Assembly: GCA_002633025.1 (NCBI GenBank)
Contig: NMRB01000885.1
Location: 154,071-218,070, forward strand
Source of the DNA: Notospermus geniculatus
Lineage: Eukaryota; Nemertea; Pilidiophora; Heteronemertea; Lineidae
Direction: 5' to 3'
DNA length: 64,000 nt
The notes under the pieces are model-generated. The model had not been told where the DNA came from and searched no databases. It saw nothing but the letters and a program-made list of their open reading frames with translations. The position numbers were made by a program, and so were the translations under genes. Below are positions 1-12,404 of this stretch, in pieces. Within the stretch, counting starts at the first letter, position 1; each line of letters begins with the position of its first letter.

Positions 1-6
1 ACTTAC

Positions 7-3000
7 CTTTTGAACAGGGACTGTCTGAAGTAACAGATTCACCAGATAGGTAGAACACCCAATGTATGACAGACGATGGACTATAACATTAGAACCTTGG
101 ATGTTGCCTGTTATGGCGTGGCGATGGGAATGAAGGGCATCAGCTACTTTCTTCAGACATTCTCCAAGCCTCTCCGACTGAAAGGAGTAGAATGAATAAT
201 TGAAACTAGGCCATCTTAATTTCAAAAGGTCTTCATTACCTAATTCATCCACATGGCAAGTACCTAGAAGGTTCCTTATGATATTCTAATTATTGTTCTG
301 TTATCTTTAGAACTTTTTATCATGTTGGGAAATGGTGTCTGGTAAAGAGAACAACATACCATATCTCTAGCTGGAGTGCTGTTGTCATCCCAGATAACAG
401 GACTTACAGTCAGCTCAAGTAGCTTGTTGACTTCAAACAGCAGTTGTAAACAGTACATGAACACAGCCTCGTTCTCAGTTTTTAGTTTCCGAACGGCCCG
501 CTCAATCACGCAGATACAGAACTGTGGTAGCGACATTTGTGCAAATTGTAACGCAGGCAAATCTTCCAGTTCATCCATTGGAAATTCCGGCTCCGGGACC
601 AGGTGGTTTGAATAGGAACTCGAACGGGAGCTTGAGCGTGATGAAGATTCTCGGTCTCGGCCATCACCACGCGATCGGGGGGAATAATTCGCACGAGGCA
701 CAGATCGAGCGCTTGTATCCAGGTCTTGGCTAGACCAAGCATCTGAAAAATGGGGCAAAATGATCAATCTAATTTATAATCCTTAGCTGAGGAGCAATTT
801 CTACGCCAATTTAATGCCAACACTCATATTTCCCAGTTAAGTTCAAGGGATTCAGATCTCACAATTACCTGATTTGGGCGTGTAGAGAACAGGGTCTTGA
901 TAGAAATGTAATCGAGCCAATAAGTGGGAACACAGGTCTCTGAGAGTCTGGGCAGCCTGGGTTGACAGAATCATATGTTGATCATCTGATAAGGACAGCA
1001 AAGAAAGCAGACTCTGGAAAAACAACGCAAGAGTATATTTAGAGGTTTCTGAAACACTTTATGCATTTGTGGCGTGCTTTATGAGCAAGTGGTACAAGAG
1101 TGATACAAAAACTTCATATTCCTTGAGTTTAACATTGAGCAACTTCGATGAACTTTACCTTTACTATGGCAGGTCTTTGAATAAATATTTCAGCAGGGAA
1201 GTCCTTCATTACAACATCACTCAGGAACTCACATGCACTGACAACATGGCTGGCATCTTTACTGGACAGAGAGCTGAAATAAACACAAAACTCATGCAAC
1301 AAGCAGACTGATATTAGGCACCAAAATGCCAAAAATTGTACATGTATTCATTTATAAAAATCTCCCAGTATGCCAAGGCAGAAATACTAGTAAAAATAAT
1401 ATTTTTACCCCTGTATTTTTGAATTCTTAAGCGTCTCATTATATCTCAGCATTCAAGGAGTTCGCCGTGATTGAATGTGTCAGAAAAGTGTCAATACTGT
1501 TTCAGCTCACCTGTCAGTAGATGACAAGACATGTTTGTCAGTAGGTGTTAGCGTCAGCCATGGAAATGATGAAAATTTGAAGGCAGCATCACCTGAATTA
1601 AAGACAAACAAAATGCATTATCAGGGTGCGTACAGTTTGTGGAGCACCAAATTTAAGACCTTTTTAAGACTTTTTAAGACCAAGTTTCGGCAAAATTTAA
1701 GACCTATTTTCTTCTAAACGAAGCCCCCTCAACAGATCCCTGGCAGGGTTTCCGCCAGGGAAGAAAGTAAAGGGGATCGATTTGGCCAAGAAGGGTGATA
1801 CTTGGTTGGGGGGGGGGGTCTGGGGGCCCTCCCCCAGAAAAATTTTGATTTTTAGAAGCACGGAGATGTGATTTCCTGGCATTCCCACCAAATTTTTTTA
1901 CAACTGCCTTGACATGAAATTTAAGACCTTTTTAAGACCTTCCAGCAGAAATTATTGAATTTAAGACTTTTTAAGGCCTTGAAAATGAAATTGCCACATT
2001 TAAGACTTTTTCAGACCTTGTACGCACCCTGATTATGATTTTGTAGAGATTATCAGCTATAGTATTCTATAATTTATCATAGGTTTTGGTGGCGAGATTC
2101 CTTCATTACAAAAGAAAGCCACAAGCAATGCACTTCAATGTTTATTTTCTGTTATGAGATGACTTGGTGAATATGAAATAGAAGTCTGGGGCCTGATTCA
2201 CGAAGCCCTCTTAGCTTACGTATGATCTTAGCACTGCCGTATCTATTGTTCGTCGACTTGCTGACAATAGATACGGGCAGTCCTAAGATCACACTTACGC
2301 TAAGAGGGCTTTGTGAATCAGGCCCCAGGCCTCTAAGGTGAAAGACATTTGTCATTGCACCAAGATGACTTGGTGAGGTGTAGAATGATTGAGGGAGTAG
2401 ATCATCTGAGCATGAAATTAATACAAACCACGTGTGTCGAGATCATGAAGACCAGGTTCCTGTTCTGTTTGGTTAAAATACCCTGCTTGTGATTTTGATG
2501 GTGTGTGATACTTCCACCTGTCATATGGACATTTCTTGTCTGGTGTGGTCTGGCTGGCTTGAGGGGATTGCTGGCCACCTATAACTATGAAGTAATCTTA
2601 TTTTAGTAACACATTTAGTAACACGCTAACTGCTTGCTAATCATGGCACAACACTATCAGCTTGCGGTACTACTTCCGGGAACAGGTACTAGCCATCTTT
2701 TTTTCCAGTCTTAGGAAACGTGCCTGCTGGCAGTGGTTATCTCAAACTCTGCATCATTAAAAATAAATTCCACCTTTGTATGCTCAGTACATCAAATCCA
2801 ACAGTGCTTTGATCATTCTGCATGGCACTGACGGACTATTGGTCCATTTTCCAAGGACTGCTTCTTTATTCTGCAATAATTCTATTAAAAATGATATATA
2901 GATATCCAGTCCTACCTCCTGGGTTCTTGTTGTACACACAAGATGCTGGGTGCTCTTCATCTGTAGCATCAGGAAGATGAAACAAATTCTCTAGGATCTG

Positions 3001-5975
3001 ATCCAGCAGAGGTTGAAGAGACACGGGCAAGTTGGGACGGAGTTGGGTGAAAAATGTCACGGCTCCAACGTCCAGGAGAATCTGAGATGCAGCAGAATGC
3101 TGAAATTTCAACAGAATGTCTCAGTGAATTTCAGGGTTTCAGACAGAAACTGCCAAGAGGCTTGAACAGTTAGGCAAACAAAATGACAGTGATATGTCAC
3201 ATAGCCTGGTTTACTTGCACATCTGTCTCACTCTCAATACTCCATCCAAAATCTGTTTTTTGACACTAGTCATCTGAATTTTGTTCAACACAATGTCACA
3301 CAGATCATTCCAGTTCAAACACATGTACATGTATTTGTGCTCCGCCCGTCCGAATCAACAACGAAGATTAACAAGAAGAATGATCATTCAATCACCTTTG
3401 ACAACCGCAGTAAGAGGGCAATAACTTTATCTTGATTCGAAACATTGGGAAAGTTAAACCACTCAAGAAGAGCAACAAGAAGTAACTTCTCTTGGACAAG
3501 GTCAGCTTCACTGATCAAACTGTGTTCTAACTTGGACAGAATGTTGTTCAATGCTCGTGTGCGAATCTCTTCCAAGCTGTGACCTGAATGAAAAAATCAA
3601 ACAAAGCTAACATGGATGACAATATGATCGATTGCACTTGACTTAGATAGACTATTAGGCCTAACACTAGCCTCGTTCTGGTTATGGCTGGTTAGGCCTA
3701 GCCCTATCCATGTGTGACAAGGCCTGCCCTGGGCCTACAGTAGCTACCCAGGTATCACCAAGCCTACGCTACGCATGGCTGGTAGGCTACTGTAGGCCCC
3801 CCCTACTGTAGCCTACGGTAGGCCTACGTCTACGATGTCGACATGTCATGATGTAGGCCCCTAGGCCTAGCTACGTCGTGGTAGGTAGGCCTACAGCAGG
3901 CTAATCGGGGCTAAAGTTTAGAATCCCCAATCGGAAGTGACGTTGCTCCATGCACACAATGGAAATCCTATTGTACAATGTGGCTTATTCCGTCAATCGA
4001 TGACCTTTTTTTGGGCACTGCCACTGCACATGCTGCACTGATCGGGACGGGGATTCTAAACTCGTTCCAAAATCTCACAGAGATGGTAAATCAAATGTTT
4101 GATACCAACACTTTTCCAGCAGCAATGAAACATGCCAGGGTCTCTCCAATTTTCAAGAAAGAGGATCCTCTACTAAAGAAAAATTATAGACCAGTCAGTA
4201 TACTGCCTATTCTTTCGAAGGTCTTCGAGAGGGCCATGGTGGACCAACTGGACGGCTACTTTCGGGAGCATTTCCATCCTCTCCTCTCCGCCTACAGGAA
4301 GGGCTACAGCTGTCAATCAGCGCTAATTGCCTTGACGGAGGAATGGAGGAGCGCGCTGGATGGTGGCCGTCATGTTGGTGCTATCCTCATGGACCTCTCG
4401 AAGGCCTTCGACTGTCTTCCCCACAATCTTCTGATTGAAAAGCTCAGGTGTTATGGTTTGTCTGACTCTGCCGTAACTTTGATGTCTAGCTACTTGTCGG
4501 ATCGCAAACAGTGCATGAAGATTGGCAGCTCTTACAGCCCTCTACTCCCATTAAACAAGGGCGTACCACAGGGTTCAATTACAGGCCCTGTACTGTTTAA
4601 CATTTTCATAAATGACATCTTTTGGTTCACTCAAGACAGCAAATTATATAATTATGCAGATGACAACACAGTAACCTACGCAGATAGGAACTTCTGTAAG
4701 ATGAAGCGGACTCTGGAAGATGAGGCATCTGCGCTGGTTGACTGGTTTGAGGTCAACCAGATGCAGGCGAACCCCGACAAATTTCAAGGTATCGGGGTCG
4801 GTAAAAAGACTCATGAACTGAAACCCACCTTCTGTGTCCGCGGCATCAATATCGACTGTACCGATAATGTGAAATTACTTGGCGTAACCATAGATCATCT
4901 ATTAAAATTTGATGTCCACATATCTAATTTATGTTCAAAGGCTGCACGCCAGATTAACGTCATGAAACGCATCGGGAGATACCTACCTCTATCATGTAGG
5001 AAGGTCATATACAGGACCTTCATAAGGTCAAATTTCAGTTTCTGCCCAGTTGTGTGGCACTTTTGCAGCCAGGCAAGCACGAGAAAGCTTGAAAACTTAA
5101 ATTACAGAGCTTTAAAACTTGTGTACAATGACCATGAGAGTTCATATGAAACTCTGCTGGAGAGAGATTTCTCTGTACCCTTGCATATCCAGAGACAAAA
5201 ACAAATTGCGGAGGAAGTGTACAGGGTCCTGCGGCGGGAATGTCCCCCCTATCTTTGGGAAACCTTCCGGCTGCAGAGCTCTGGTCACGACCTCCGCAAT
5301 ACAAACTGTCACTTGCCACGTTTCAAAACGGTGAAACATGGCAAGAACAGTCTATCATATTATGGTGCCTCCTTATGGAATAATCTGCCAAACAACGTCA
5401 GGAAAGCAGAGAATTTCAAACAATTTAAATTGTTAATGAAAGATTTCAAGGGTATATCATGTAAATGTGCAATGTGCAAGTGAATCTGTCGATACTAATT
5501 TTGTGATACTTTGTTTTAAATCTCCAACTCTTCTTAGGCCTAGGCCTATGTCAAATTTTTATTTTATCATTGTTTTCCTCCTTCACCTGTATTTTAATTT
5601 CTATTTTTATGTTTGATATCGGTCTACGAGCTCTCGAGCTCATGTTACTTGTATGTGATAATACCGATGAAAAATAAAGCTTATTCATTCATTCATTAAA
5701 GCTTATTCATTCAGGGCCTAGGTGAGGTGGCCTGCCTGGCCCAGGCCATGACGATGGTGACCTCGTCGGCGTCGGTCGTCGTGCAGGTCAGCGGTCATGC
5801 ATGGTCACCATTCCATGGTCACGGGTGCAGGGGTGTGGCCAGGCAGGTAGGTGGCGTGTCGAGACTGTCGTCGGAATGAATGATGAGCAGATGAGATGAG
5901 CAATAATCATGATAACCAACCTAATTTTCCTATGATAGGGCGTAATTGAACCCGGTCAGACGAGCTCCGAGACAT
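7..5975 (-). CDS. RTTN: Rotatin N-terminal region, copy 1 (8 exons, gene continues left of window)
   Basis: Rotatin is a large armadillo-like protein of centrioles and cilium bases. I place coding exons on the minus strand at 5921-5975, 3396-3583, 2916-3099, 1511-1592, 1159-1273, 869-1013, 360-742 and 7-177. Each has GT/AG sites, phases agree throughout, and the lengths sum to 1323 nt (441 codons). Exon 1 supplies the ATG at 5975 and ends ...IIGKLG; exon 2 continues HSLEEIRTRALNNIL and LLEWFNFPNV, a close match to the rotatin N-terminal signature. Later landmarks are LLDVGAVTFF, FPWLTLTPTDKHVLSS, DVVMKDFPAEIF, LHFYQDP and MSLPQFC...IWDDNS, all in rotatin order. Vertebrate rotatin is about 2200 aa, so roughly the first fifth is here. 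A LINE, an hAT-like MITE and a 410-bp element sit in its introns or flank; no exon is broken. Exon 7 carries a Ser/Arg-rich linker. Confidence 0.93.
1622..2031. mobile_element. 410-bp non-autonomous TIR element in RTTN intron
   Basis: The element begins CAGGGTGCGTACA and ends with its reverse complement, and is flanked by ATTAT on both sides (1617-1621 and 2032-2036). The equivalent site in the second RTTN copy (about 9090) is empty. The interior repeats TTTAAGACC-type words and has no transposase. The CAGGG-type terminus resembles hAT elements, but a 5-bp target duplication is short for that superfamily. Confidence 0.8.
2171..2376. repeat. Foldback insertion in RTTN intron, copy 1 only
   Basis: A near-perfect inverted repeat (2188-2326; arms start GGGGCCTGATTCAC) forms a long hairpin. 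The inserted block is bounded by a 13-bp direct repeat GATGACTTGGTGA (left copy at about 2158-2170, right copy at about 2364-2376). The second RTTN copy has a single version of that word near 9211 and no insertion. Confidence 0.75.
3907..5715 (+). mobile_element. 5'-truncated non-LTR retrotransposon (CR1/L2-like LINE)
   Basis: The open frame 3978-5483 encodes a reverse transcriptase, starting inside the RT domain. Visible RT motifs are NYRPVSILPILSKVFE, AFDCLPH, GVPQGSITGPVLFN and the catalytic YNYADDNT (about residues 225-232). A C-terminal WNNLP...F region is typical of CR1/Jockey-group LINEs. No endonuclease or ORF1 precedes it, so the copy is 5' truncated. The 3' end has AATAAA followed by ATTC repeats (5671-5715), as in CR1/L2-type tails. 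The second RTTN copy lacks the element near 10745. Exact ends are approximate and I see no clear target duplication. Clade assignment is by motif style only. Confidence 0.85.
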
Positions 5976-6431
5976 TTTCTCAATCTTAACTTTAAGACAA
6001 TTCGGTAATTAATTTCAAATAGATACCATAAGGTATGGTTTCGGCATAAAATCAGAACACATTCGTAATGATTCGTTTCGAAATTTCCGCCATTCATGCC
6101 ATTAGGCGTATGGCATTTTGGGAAATCTTCATGCAATTTCCAGTGACGTCAATCTACACAGGATCGGTAATCGTCGGTAACCTTCGGAGAATTTACGCTG
6201 TTTGGAGAGTGGATCACTTGCCAGCAGCTGGGTGGACAGCAGCCGGGGACAGCAGCCCCGGGACAGCAGCTAGTCGTAGCCCAGGATATTTATCGAAAAT
6301 AAGGGGGGACCTAGAACAAATTGCAACAGAATTTCTTTATGTATTACCAATAGATAGAAATATGGCACCTCTTAGTCAAATAGGCTTGATTTGAATATTG
6401 TCGCTGTGTTGTAGAAATGACATATTACGTC

Positions 6432-6789
6432 CACAGGGACTTGACGCGAGATAGTAGGCCTAAAAGCTAGGGTTATAACCCTAACCCTATCTAGGGTTTT
6501 CTCCTTCATTTAGGGTTATGCTTAGGGTTACAACCCTCAACTAGGGTTAGGGTTAGGGTTAAACACACAAAAAATAAAAATCCCCCTAGGTATATATACC
6601 CACAAATTGTGGGGTTTGTGGGGTATATATACCTAGGGGGATTTTTATTTTTTTTGTGTTTAACCCTAACCCTAACCCTAGTTGAGGGTTGTAGGCTAAC
6701 CCTAAGTATAACCCTAAATGAAGGTGAAAACCCCAGATAGGGTTAGGGTTATAACCCTAGCTTTTACTATCTCGCGTCAAGTCCCTGTG
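6432..6789. mobile_element. 358-bp hAT-like MITE carrying telomere-like TTAGGG tracts
   Basis: The ends are CACAGGGACTTGACGCGAG and its reverse complement, bounded by a perfect 8-bp target duplication ATTACGTC (6424-6431 and 6790-6797). The whole element is one long inverted repeat; each arm contains CCCTAA/TTAGGG runs and a shared AAAATCCCCCTAGG block. The second RTTN copy has the uninterrupted site (about 11924-11940). The 8-bp duplication supports hAT-type mobilisation. Confidence 0.88.
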
Positions 6790-6867
6790 ATTACGTCATA
6801 TTTTGCCCAAAATCAACAAATTTGCCGTTTTTACAACAAATACGAGTTTGGTGTGCAAGGACCTGGC

Positions 6868-7340
6868 CTGCTTTCCATTAGCGCGTTTTCGTGCGCGAAA
6901 ACGCCCGAAAGCATTGTTTGTTTCCGCGTCGTTGGTCACCGCGCGGAAAAATACAATGCTTTCAAACGTTTTTGCGCACGGAAACGCCCCAATGGAAAGC
7001 AGACCTAAGGCTAGGGATACACTGAACGCGATTTACCCATCGCGCGCGTTGTTTCCCCGGGAAATAAGTTCAATGGATTTTCAATAAGCCTAGGGATACA
7101 CTGAACGCGATTTACCCATCGCGCGCGATTTTCGCACGAACCTCTTTTGTTTCGGAGGCATTGCGGCATGAAATAACAAAGAAACAACGCGCGCGATGGG
7201 TAAATCGCGTTCAGTGTATCCCTAGCCTAAGCGCTCGTTTCCACAGACGCGTTTCACGCTGCGTGATGCGTCAAATCTTTTGTTATTTTCCGCCGCTCTG
7301 CTTCCAAACAATGGGCGAAGCGTCAAAACGCTCACGCTAC
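6868..7340. repeat. Cluster of GC-rich foldback elements upstream of RTTN copy 1
   Basis: Three adjacent inverted repeats occur here: about 6868-7003 (CTGCTTTCCATT arms), 7012-7230 (CTAGGGATACACTGAACGCG arms) and the start of a third at 7231 that is cut by the N at 7341. The same trio is intact in the other copy at 12261-12757. No coding capacity is evident; open frames here are palindrome artefacts. Confidence 0.75.
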
Positions 7341-7341
7341 N
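7341..7341. other. Single-N scaffold join
   Basis: The N falls inside the third foldback element, whose remaining half is missing. The next sequence (7342-7430) instead matches a repeat at 44409-44503. Confidence 0.9.
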
Positions 7342-7946
7342 CTAGCCGCTGATTTTGCAGCTTGCTTTCCCAGTCGTTTGTGGAGTGTAGTGCGGCGGCC
7401 GGAGCGACACAACGACTGGGTCCCGAGTCTAGGTGTTATTGGCCACATTTTGGACTGCTTGCAATAATGTATTTGCCTCAGCATGCACTCTTAAATGTAA
7501 ATGGTCTGCAAATGTATATGACGTCCTTGTCGAATCCAGGCCACCTTGTCGGAAATATGATTACATAGCAGCAGAATCCCCCGTTTGTCAGTTATGATAC
7601 AAAACTGACGCCGTTTGAGGACCGGCAGATGAATTTATAACGATGACTTTTAATACACTCCGTTGGCTGGTGATTCACTTACATTAGCAGGCGAAGGCCA
7701 TGACAATCAATTCTCACACGATATATAGTATAAATGTTTTGATTATATGTATTTCCGCGTCGAATTCACTTAGGACGTCGTATTTTGTGGATAACACCAT
7801 GGATGGTGGATATGAATTATGACCCAGTATTTCTTACCATTAGTGCTCTTACATGGGCGATAATGGCTTCATGCGATACCATTGACCGACATAATCCTTC
7901 ATACAACCCTCTCCAGCATATCAGCATCACTATGAGTGTTCATCAA
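7342..7946. other. Intergenic block; end matches 13308-13505
   Basis: The start is a palindromic repeat (CCCAGTCGTTTGTGG...CACAACGACTGGG). Positions about 7748-7945 match 13308-13505 with few differences, the region following the other RTTN copy. I see no gene. The match shows this is probably the allele of the 12.8-13.5 kb intergenic region, ending at a misjoin. Confidence 0.7.
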
Positions 7947-10900
7947 CGGGACCAGGTGGTTTGAATAGGAACTCGAACGGGAGCTTGAGCGTGATGAAGA
8001 TTCTCGGTCTCGGCCATCACCACGCGATCGGGGGGAATGATTCGCACGAGGCACAGATCGAGCACTTGTATCCAGGTCTTGGCTAGACCAAGCATCTGAA
8101 AAATGAGGCAAAATGATCGATCTAATATAAAATAATCCTTAGCTGAGGAGCAATTTCGACACAATTATTAATGCCTACACTCATATTTCCCAGTTAAGTT
8201 CAAGGGATTCAGATCTCACAATTACCTGATTTGGGCGTGTAGAGAACAGGGTCTTGATAGAAATGTAACCGTGCCAACAAGTGGGAACACAGGTCTCTGA
8301 GAGTCTGGGCAGCCTGGGTTGACAGAATCATATGTTGATCATCTGATAATGACAGCAAAGAAAGCAGACTCTGGAAAAACAACACAAGAGTGTATTCAGA
8401 GGTTTCTGAAACTTATGCATTTGTGGTGTGCCTTTTTTGGAACAAATGTGCCAGCACCTTTTTTCAATGGCAATGTTGGCATTTGACACATTTTTACAAA
8501 AAATAAAGCAAAAGAAAGGTACTGGTTCAAGAGTCTTCTTGGCTTTATGAGCAAGTGGCACAAGAGTGATACAAAAACTTCATATTCCTCGAGTTTAACA
8601 TTGAGCAACTTCAATGAACTTTACCTTTACTATGGCAGGTCTTTGAATAAATATCTCAGCAGGGAAGTCCTTCATGACAACATCACTCAGGAACTCACAT
8701 GCACTGACAACATGGCTGGCATCTTTACTAGACAGGGAGCTAAAATAAACAGAAAACTCATGCAACGAGCAGACTGATTAGGCACAAAACGCCAAATATT
8801 GTACATGTATTCATTTATAAATATCTCCGAGTTAGTATGTCATTAAGACGAACATACTAGTGAAAATAACATTTTTACCCCTGTACTTTTGAATTCCAAA
8901 GTGTCTCATTATATCTTGGCACTCAATGAGTCCGTCGTGATTGAACGTGTCAAAAAAGTGTCAATACTGTTTCAGCTCACCTGTCAGTAGATGACAAGAC
9001 ATGTTTGTCAGTAGGTGTTAGCGTCAGCCATGGAAATGATGAAAACTTAAAGGCAGCATCACCTGAAATAAAGACAAACAAAATGCATTCTGGTTTTATG
9101 GAGATTATCAGCTGTAGTATTCTGTAATTTCTCATAGGTTTTGGTGGTGAGATTCCTTCATTACAAAAGAAAGCCACAAGCAATGCACTTCAATGTTTAT
9201 TTTCTGTTATGAGATGACTTGGGGAGGTGTAGAATGATTGAGGGAGTAGATCCTAGATCATCTGAGCATGAAATTAATACAAACCACGTGTGTCGAGATC
9301 ATGAAGACCAGGTTCCTGTTCTGTTTGGTTAAAATACCCTGCTTGTGATTTTGATGGTGTGTGATACTTCCACCTGTCATATGGACATTTCTTGTCTGGT
9401 GTGGTCTGGCTGGCTTGAGGGGATTGCTGGCCACCTATAACTATGAAGTAATCTTATTTTAGTAACACATTTAGTAACCCGCTAACTGCTTGCTAAACAT
9501 GGCACAACACTATCAGCTTACTACTTCCGGGAACAGGTACTAGCCATCTTTTTTTCCAGTCTTAGAAAACGCGCCTGCTGGCAGTGGTTATCTCAAACTC
9601 TGCATCATTAAAAATAAATTCCACCTTTGTATGCTCAGTACATCAAATCCAACAGTGCTTTGATCATTCTGCATGGCACTGACGGACTATTGGTCCATTT
9701 TCCAAGGACTGCTTCTTTATTCTGCAATAATTCTATTAAAACTGATACATAGATATCCAGTCCTACCTCCTGGGTTCTTGTTGTACACACAAGATGCTGG
9801 GTGCTCTTCATCTGTAGCATCAGGAAGATGAAACAAATTCTCTAGGATCTGATCCAGCAGAGGTTGAAGAGACACGGGCAAGTTGGGACGGAGTTGGGTG
9901 AAAAATGTCACGGCTCCAACGTCCAGGAGAATCTGAGATGCAGCAGAATGCTGAAATTTCAACAGAATGTCTCAGTGAATTTCAGGGTTTCAGACAGAAA
10001 TTGCCAAGAAGCTTGAACAGTTAGGCAAACAAAATGACAGTGATATGTCACATAGCCTGGTTTACTTGCACATCTGTCTCACTCTCAATACTCCATCCAA
10101 AATCTGTTTTTTGACACAAGTCTGTCATCTGAATTTTGTTCAACACAATGTCACACAGATCATTCCAGTTCAAACACATGTACCGGTACATGTATTGTGC
10201 TCCGAATCAACAACGAAGATTAACAAGAAGAATGATCATTCAATCACCTTTGACAACCGCAGTAAGAGGGCAATAACTTTATCTTGATTCGAAACATTGG
10301 GAAAGTTAAACCACTCAAGAAGAGCAACAAGAAGTAACTTCTCTTGGACAAGGTCAGCTTCACTGATCAAACTGTGTTCTAACTTGGACAGAATGTTGTT
10401 CAATGCTCGTGTGCGAATCTCTTCCAAGCTGTGACCTGAATGAAAAAATCAAACAAAGCTAACATGGATGACAATATGATCGATTGCACTTGACTTAGAT
10501 AGACTATTAGGCCTAACACTAGCCTTGTTCTGGTTATGGCTGGTTAGGCCTAGCCCTATCCATGTGTGACAAGGCCTGCCCTGGGCCTACAGTAGCTACC
10601 CAGGTATCACCAAGCCTATGCATGGCGGCCGGCCGGCCGGTAGGCTACTGTACTGTAGCCTACGGTAGGCCTACGTCTACGACGTCGACATGTCATGATA
10701 TGTATAGGCCCCTAGGCCTAGCTACGTCGTGGTAGGTACATCAGGCTAATCGGCAGCATGAGCAGGTGGTGTGGCCTATGTGATGATGTAGCCTAGGCCT
10801 ATGCGGCCCTACATACGGTTAGGCCTACCTAGGCTACCGGTAGGCCTACAATTATTTTTTACATGCATTTTGAGATGACTGAGACTGATGCATGCAGTCC

Positions 10901-11365
10901 TTTTTTCGGTAAATAAAGATAGGGGCCTAGGGCCTAGGCCTAGGTAGGCCTAAGGTAGCCAGGCCGGGTCAAGTATAGTATAGCGGGCCAAGCCATGGGA
11001 AGTGACACATCTCCATACATTGCCGCTTATTCCGTGTACACACATGTACACGCTCAGTGCACTTCCCACGACTTGGCCCGCTATACCATACTTGAGCCGC
11101 CAGGCCTAGTATAGGCCTGGCCCAGGCCATGACGATGGTGACGTCGTCGGCGTCGGTCGTCGTGCAGGTCAGCGGTCATGCATGGTCACCATTCCACGTT
11201 CCATGGTCACGGGTGCACATGGTCACGGTGCAGGAGGTGTGGCCAGGCCCAGGGCCAGGCAGGCATGAGCATGAGCATGAGCATGATGAGCAATAATCAT
11301 GATAACCAACCTAATTTTCCTATGATAGGGCGTAATTGAACCCGGTCAGACGAGCTCCGAGACAT
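7947..11365 (-). CDS. RTTN: Rotatin N-terminal region, copy 2 (exons 1-6 plus truncated exon 7)
   Basis: The same gene structure as copy 1 is repeated: exons 11311-11365 (ATG at 11365), 10248-10435, 9767-9950, 8981-9062, 8625-8739, 8226-8370 and part of exon 7 (7947-8095). Exon lengths and phases for exons 1-6 are identical to copy 1 and coding differences are few. Exon 7 stops abruptly after NHLVP, where the sequence switches to intergenic DNA also found at 13.3-13.5 kb; the rest of the exon and exon 8 are absent. Either this is the second allele joined wrongly, or a truncated segmental duplicate. Copy 2 lacks the LINE, the 410-bp element and the telomere-repeat MITE of copy 1. Confidence 0.87.
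10440..11310. other. RTTN copy 2 intron 1: AGGCCTA-rich, with foldback at 10976-11099
   Basis: The intron is dominated by repeats of AGGCCTA/TAGGCC words. An inverted repeat (GGTCAAGTATAGTATAGCGG left arm, matching right arm near 11075-11099) is absent from copy 1. No coding sequence or conserved element was seen. Confidence 0.6.
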
Positions 11366-11999
11366 TTTCTCAATCTTAACCTTACGACAATTCGGTAATT
11401 AATTTCAAATAGATACCATAAGGTATGGTTTGGGCATAAAATCAGAACACATTCGTTTCGAAATTTCCGCCATTAGGCCTATGGCATTTTGGGAAATCTT
11501 CATGCAATTTCCAGTGACGTCAATCTACACAGGATCGGTAATCGTCGGTAACCTTCGGAGAATTTACGCTGTTTGGAGAGTGGATCACTTGCCACAGCAG
11601 CTGGGTGGACAGTAAAACAGCCCGGGAGTAGCAGGCGTAGCCCAGGATATTTATCGAAAATAAGGGGGAACCTAGAACAAATTGCAACAGAATTTCTTTA
11701 TCACGTAAAAAGTCCCTTCAAATCCGACCCCCCTACGTTAACTCCTATTACAATGTTTATGGACTTCTATTACAAATTCAAGTGTGCATGTACTGCTAAC
11801 TTTTTCCTCGTCCGTTTTAGACCCTATAAATGTATTACCAATAGATAGAAATATGGCACCTCTTAGTCAAATAGGCTTGATTTGAACATTATATATTGTC
11901 GCTGTGTTGTAGAAATGACATATTACGTCATATTTTGCCCAAAATCAACAAATTTGCCGTTTTTACAACAAATACGAGTTTGGTGTGTAAGAACCTTAA

Positions 12000-12252
12000 A
12001 GGTCCTTGCACACCAAAACCACACCGCGAGCTGCGACGGCGAAAAACGACGCGCGTTCGCCGCCAGGAAAATAAGTTCAACGGATTTTCAATAAAAGGGT
12101 CACAAAAAAGACGCGCGGCGGCGAGCGCGGGTCATTTTTTGCCGCGCGCCTGTGGTGTGACTCTTTTATTGAAAATCCATTGAACTTATCTTCCCGGTGG
12201 TGAACGCGCGTCGCTTTTCGCCGTCGCAGCCCGCGGCGCGGTTTTGGTGTGC
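12000..12252. repeat. Foldback element between TTTGGTGTG direct repeats
   Basis: Arms of about 120 bp begin AGGTCCTTGCACACCAAAAC and end with the complement. The outer flanks carry TTTGGTGTG on each side, and copy 1 (near 6850) has only one such word with no hairpin. Copy 1 could be the empty site or a deletion between the direct repeats. Confidence 0.7.
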
Positions 12253-12260
12253 AAGGACCT

Positions 12261-12401
12261 GGCCTGCTTTCCATTAGCGCGTTTTCGTGCGCGAAAACGC
12301 CCGAAAGCATTGTTTGTTTCCGCGTCGTTGGTCACCGCGCGGAAAAATACAATGCTTTCAAACGTTTTTGCGCACGGAAACGCCCCAATGGAAAGCAGAC
12401 C
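12261..12401. repeat. Foldback element (CTGCTTTCCATT arms)
   Basis: Inverted repeat with arms GGCCTGCTTTCCATT and AATGGAAAGCAGACC. A matching copy lies at about 6866-7003. Confidence 0.65.
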
Positions 12402-12404
12402 TAA

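Noticed and set aside
3978-5483. Complete retrotransposon ORF starting at the first methionine
   Set aside because: The methionine is inside the RT domain; endonuclease and upstream RT residues are missing, so this is a truncated copy.
6460-6780. Chromosome end or telomere because of CCCTAA/TTAGGG repeats
   Set aside because: The tracts are short, inverted, inside a TIR element with target duplications, and unique sequence continues on both sides.
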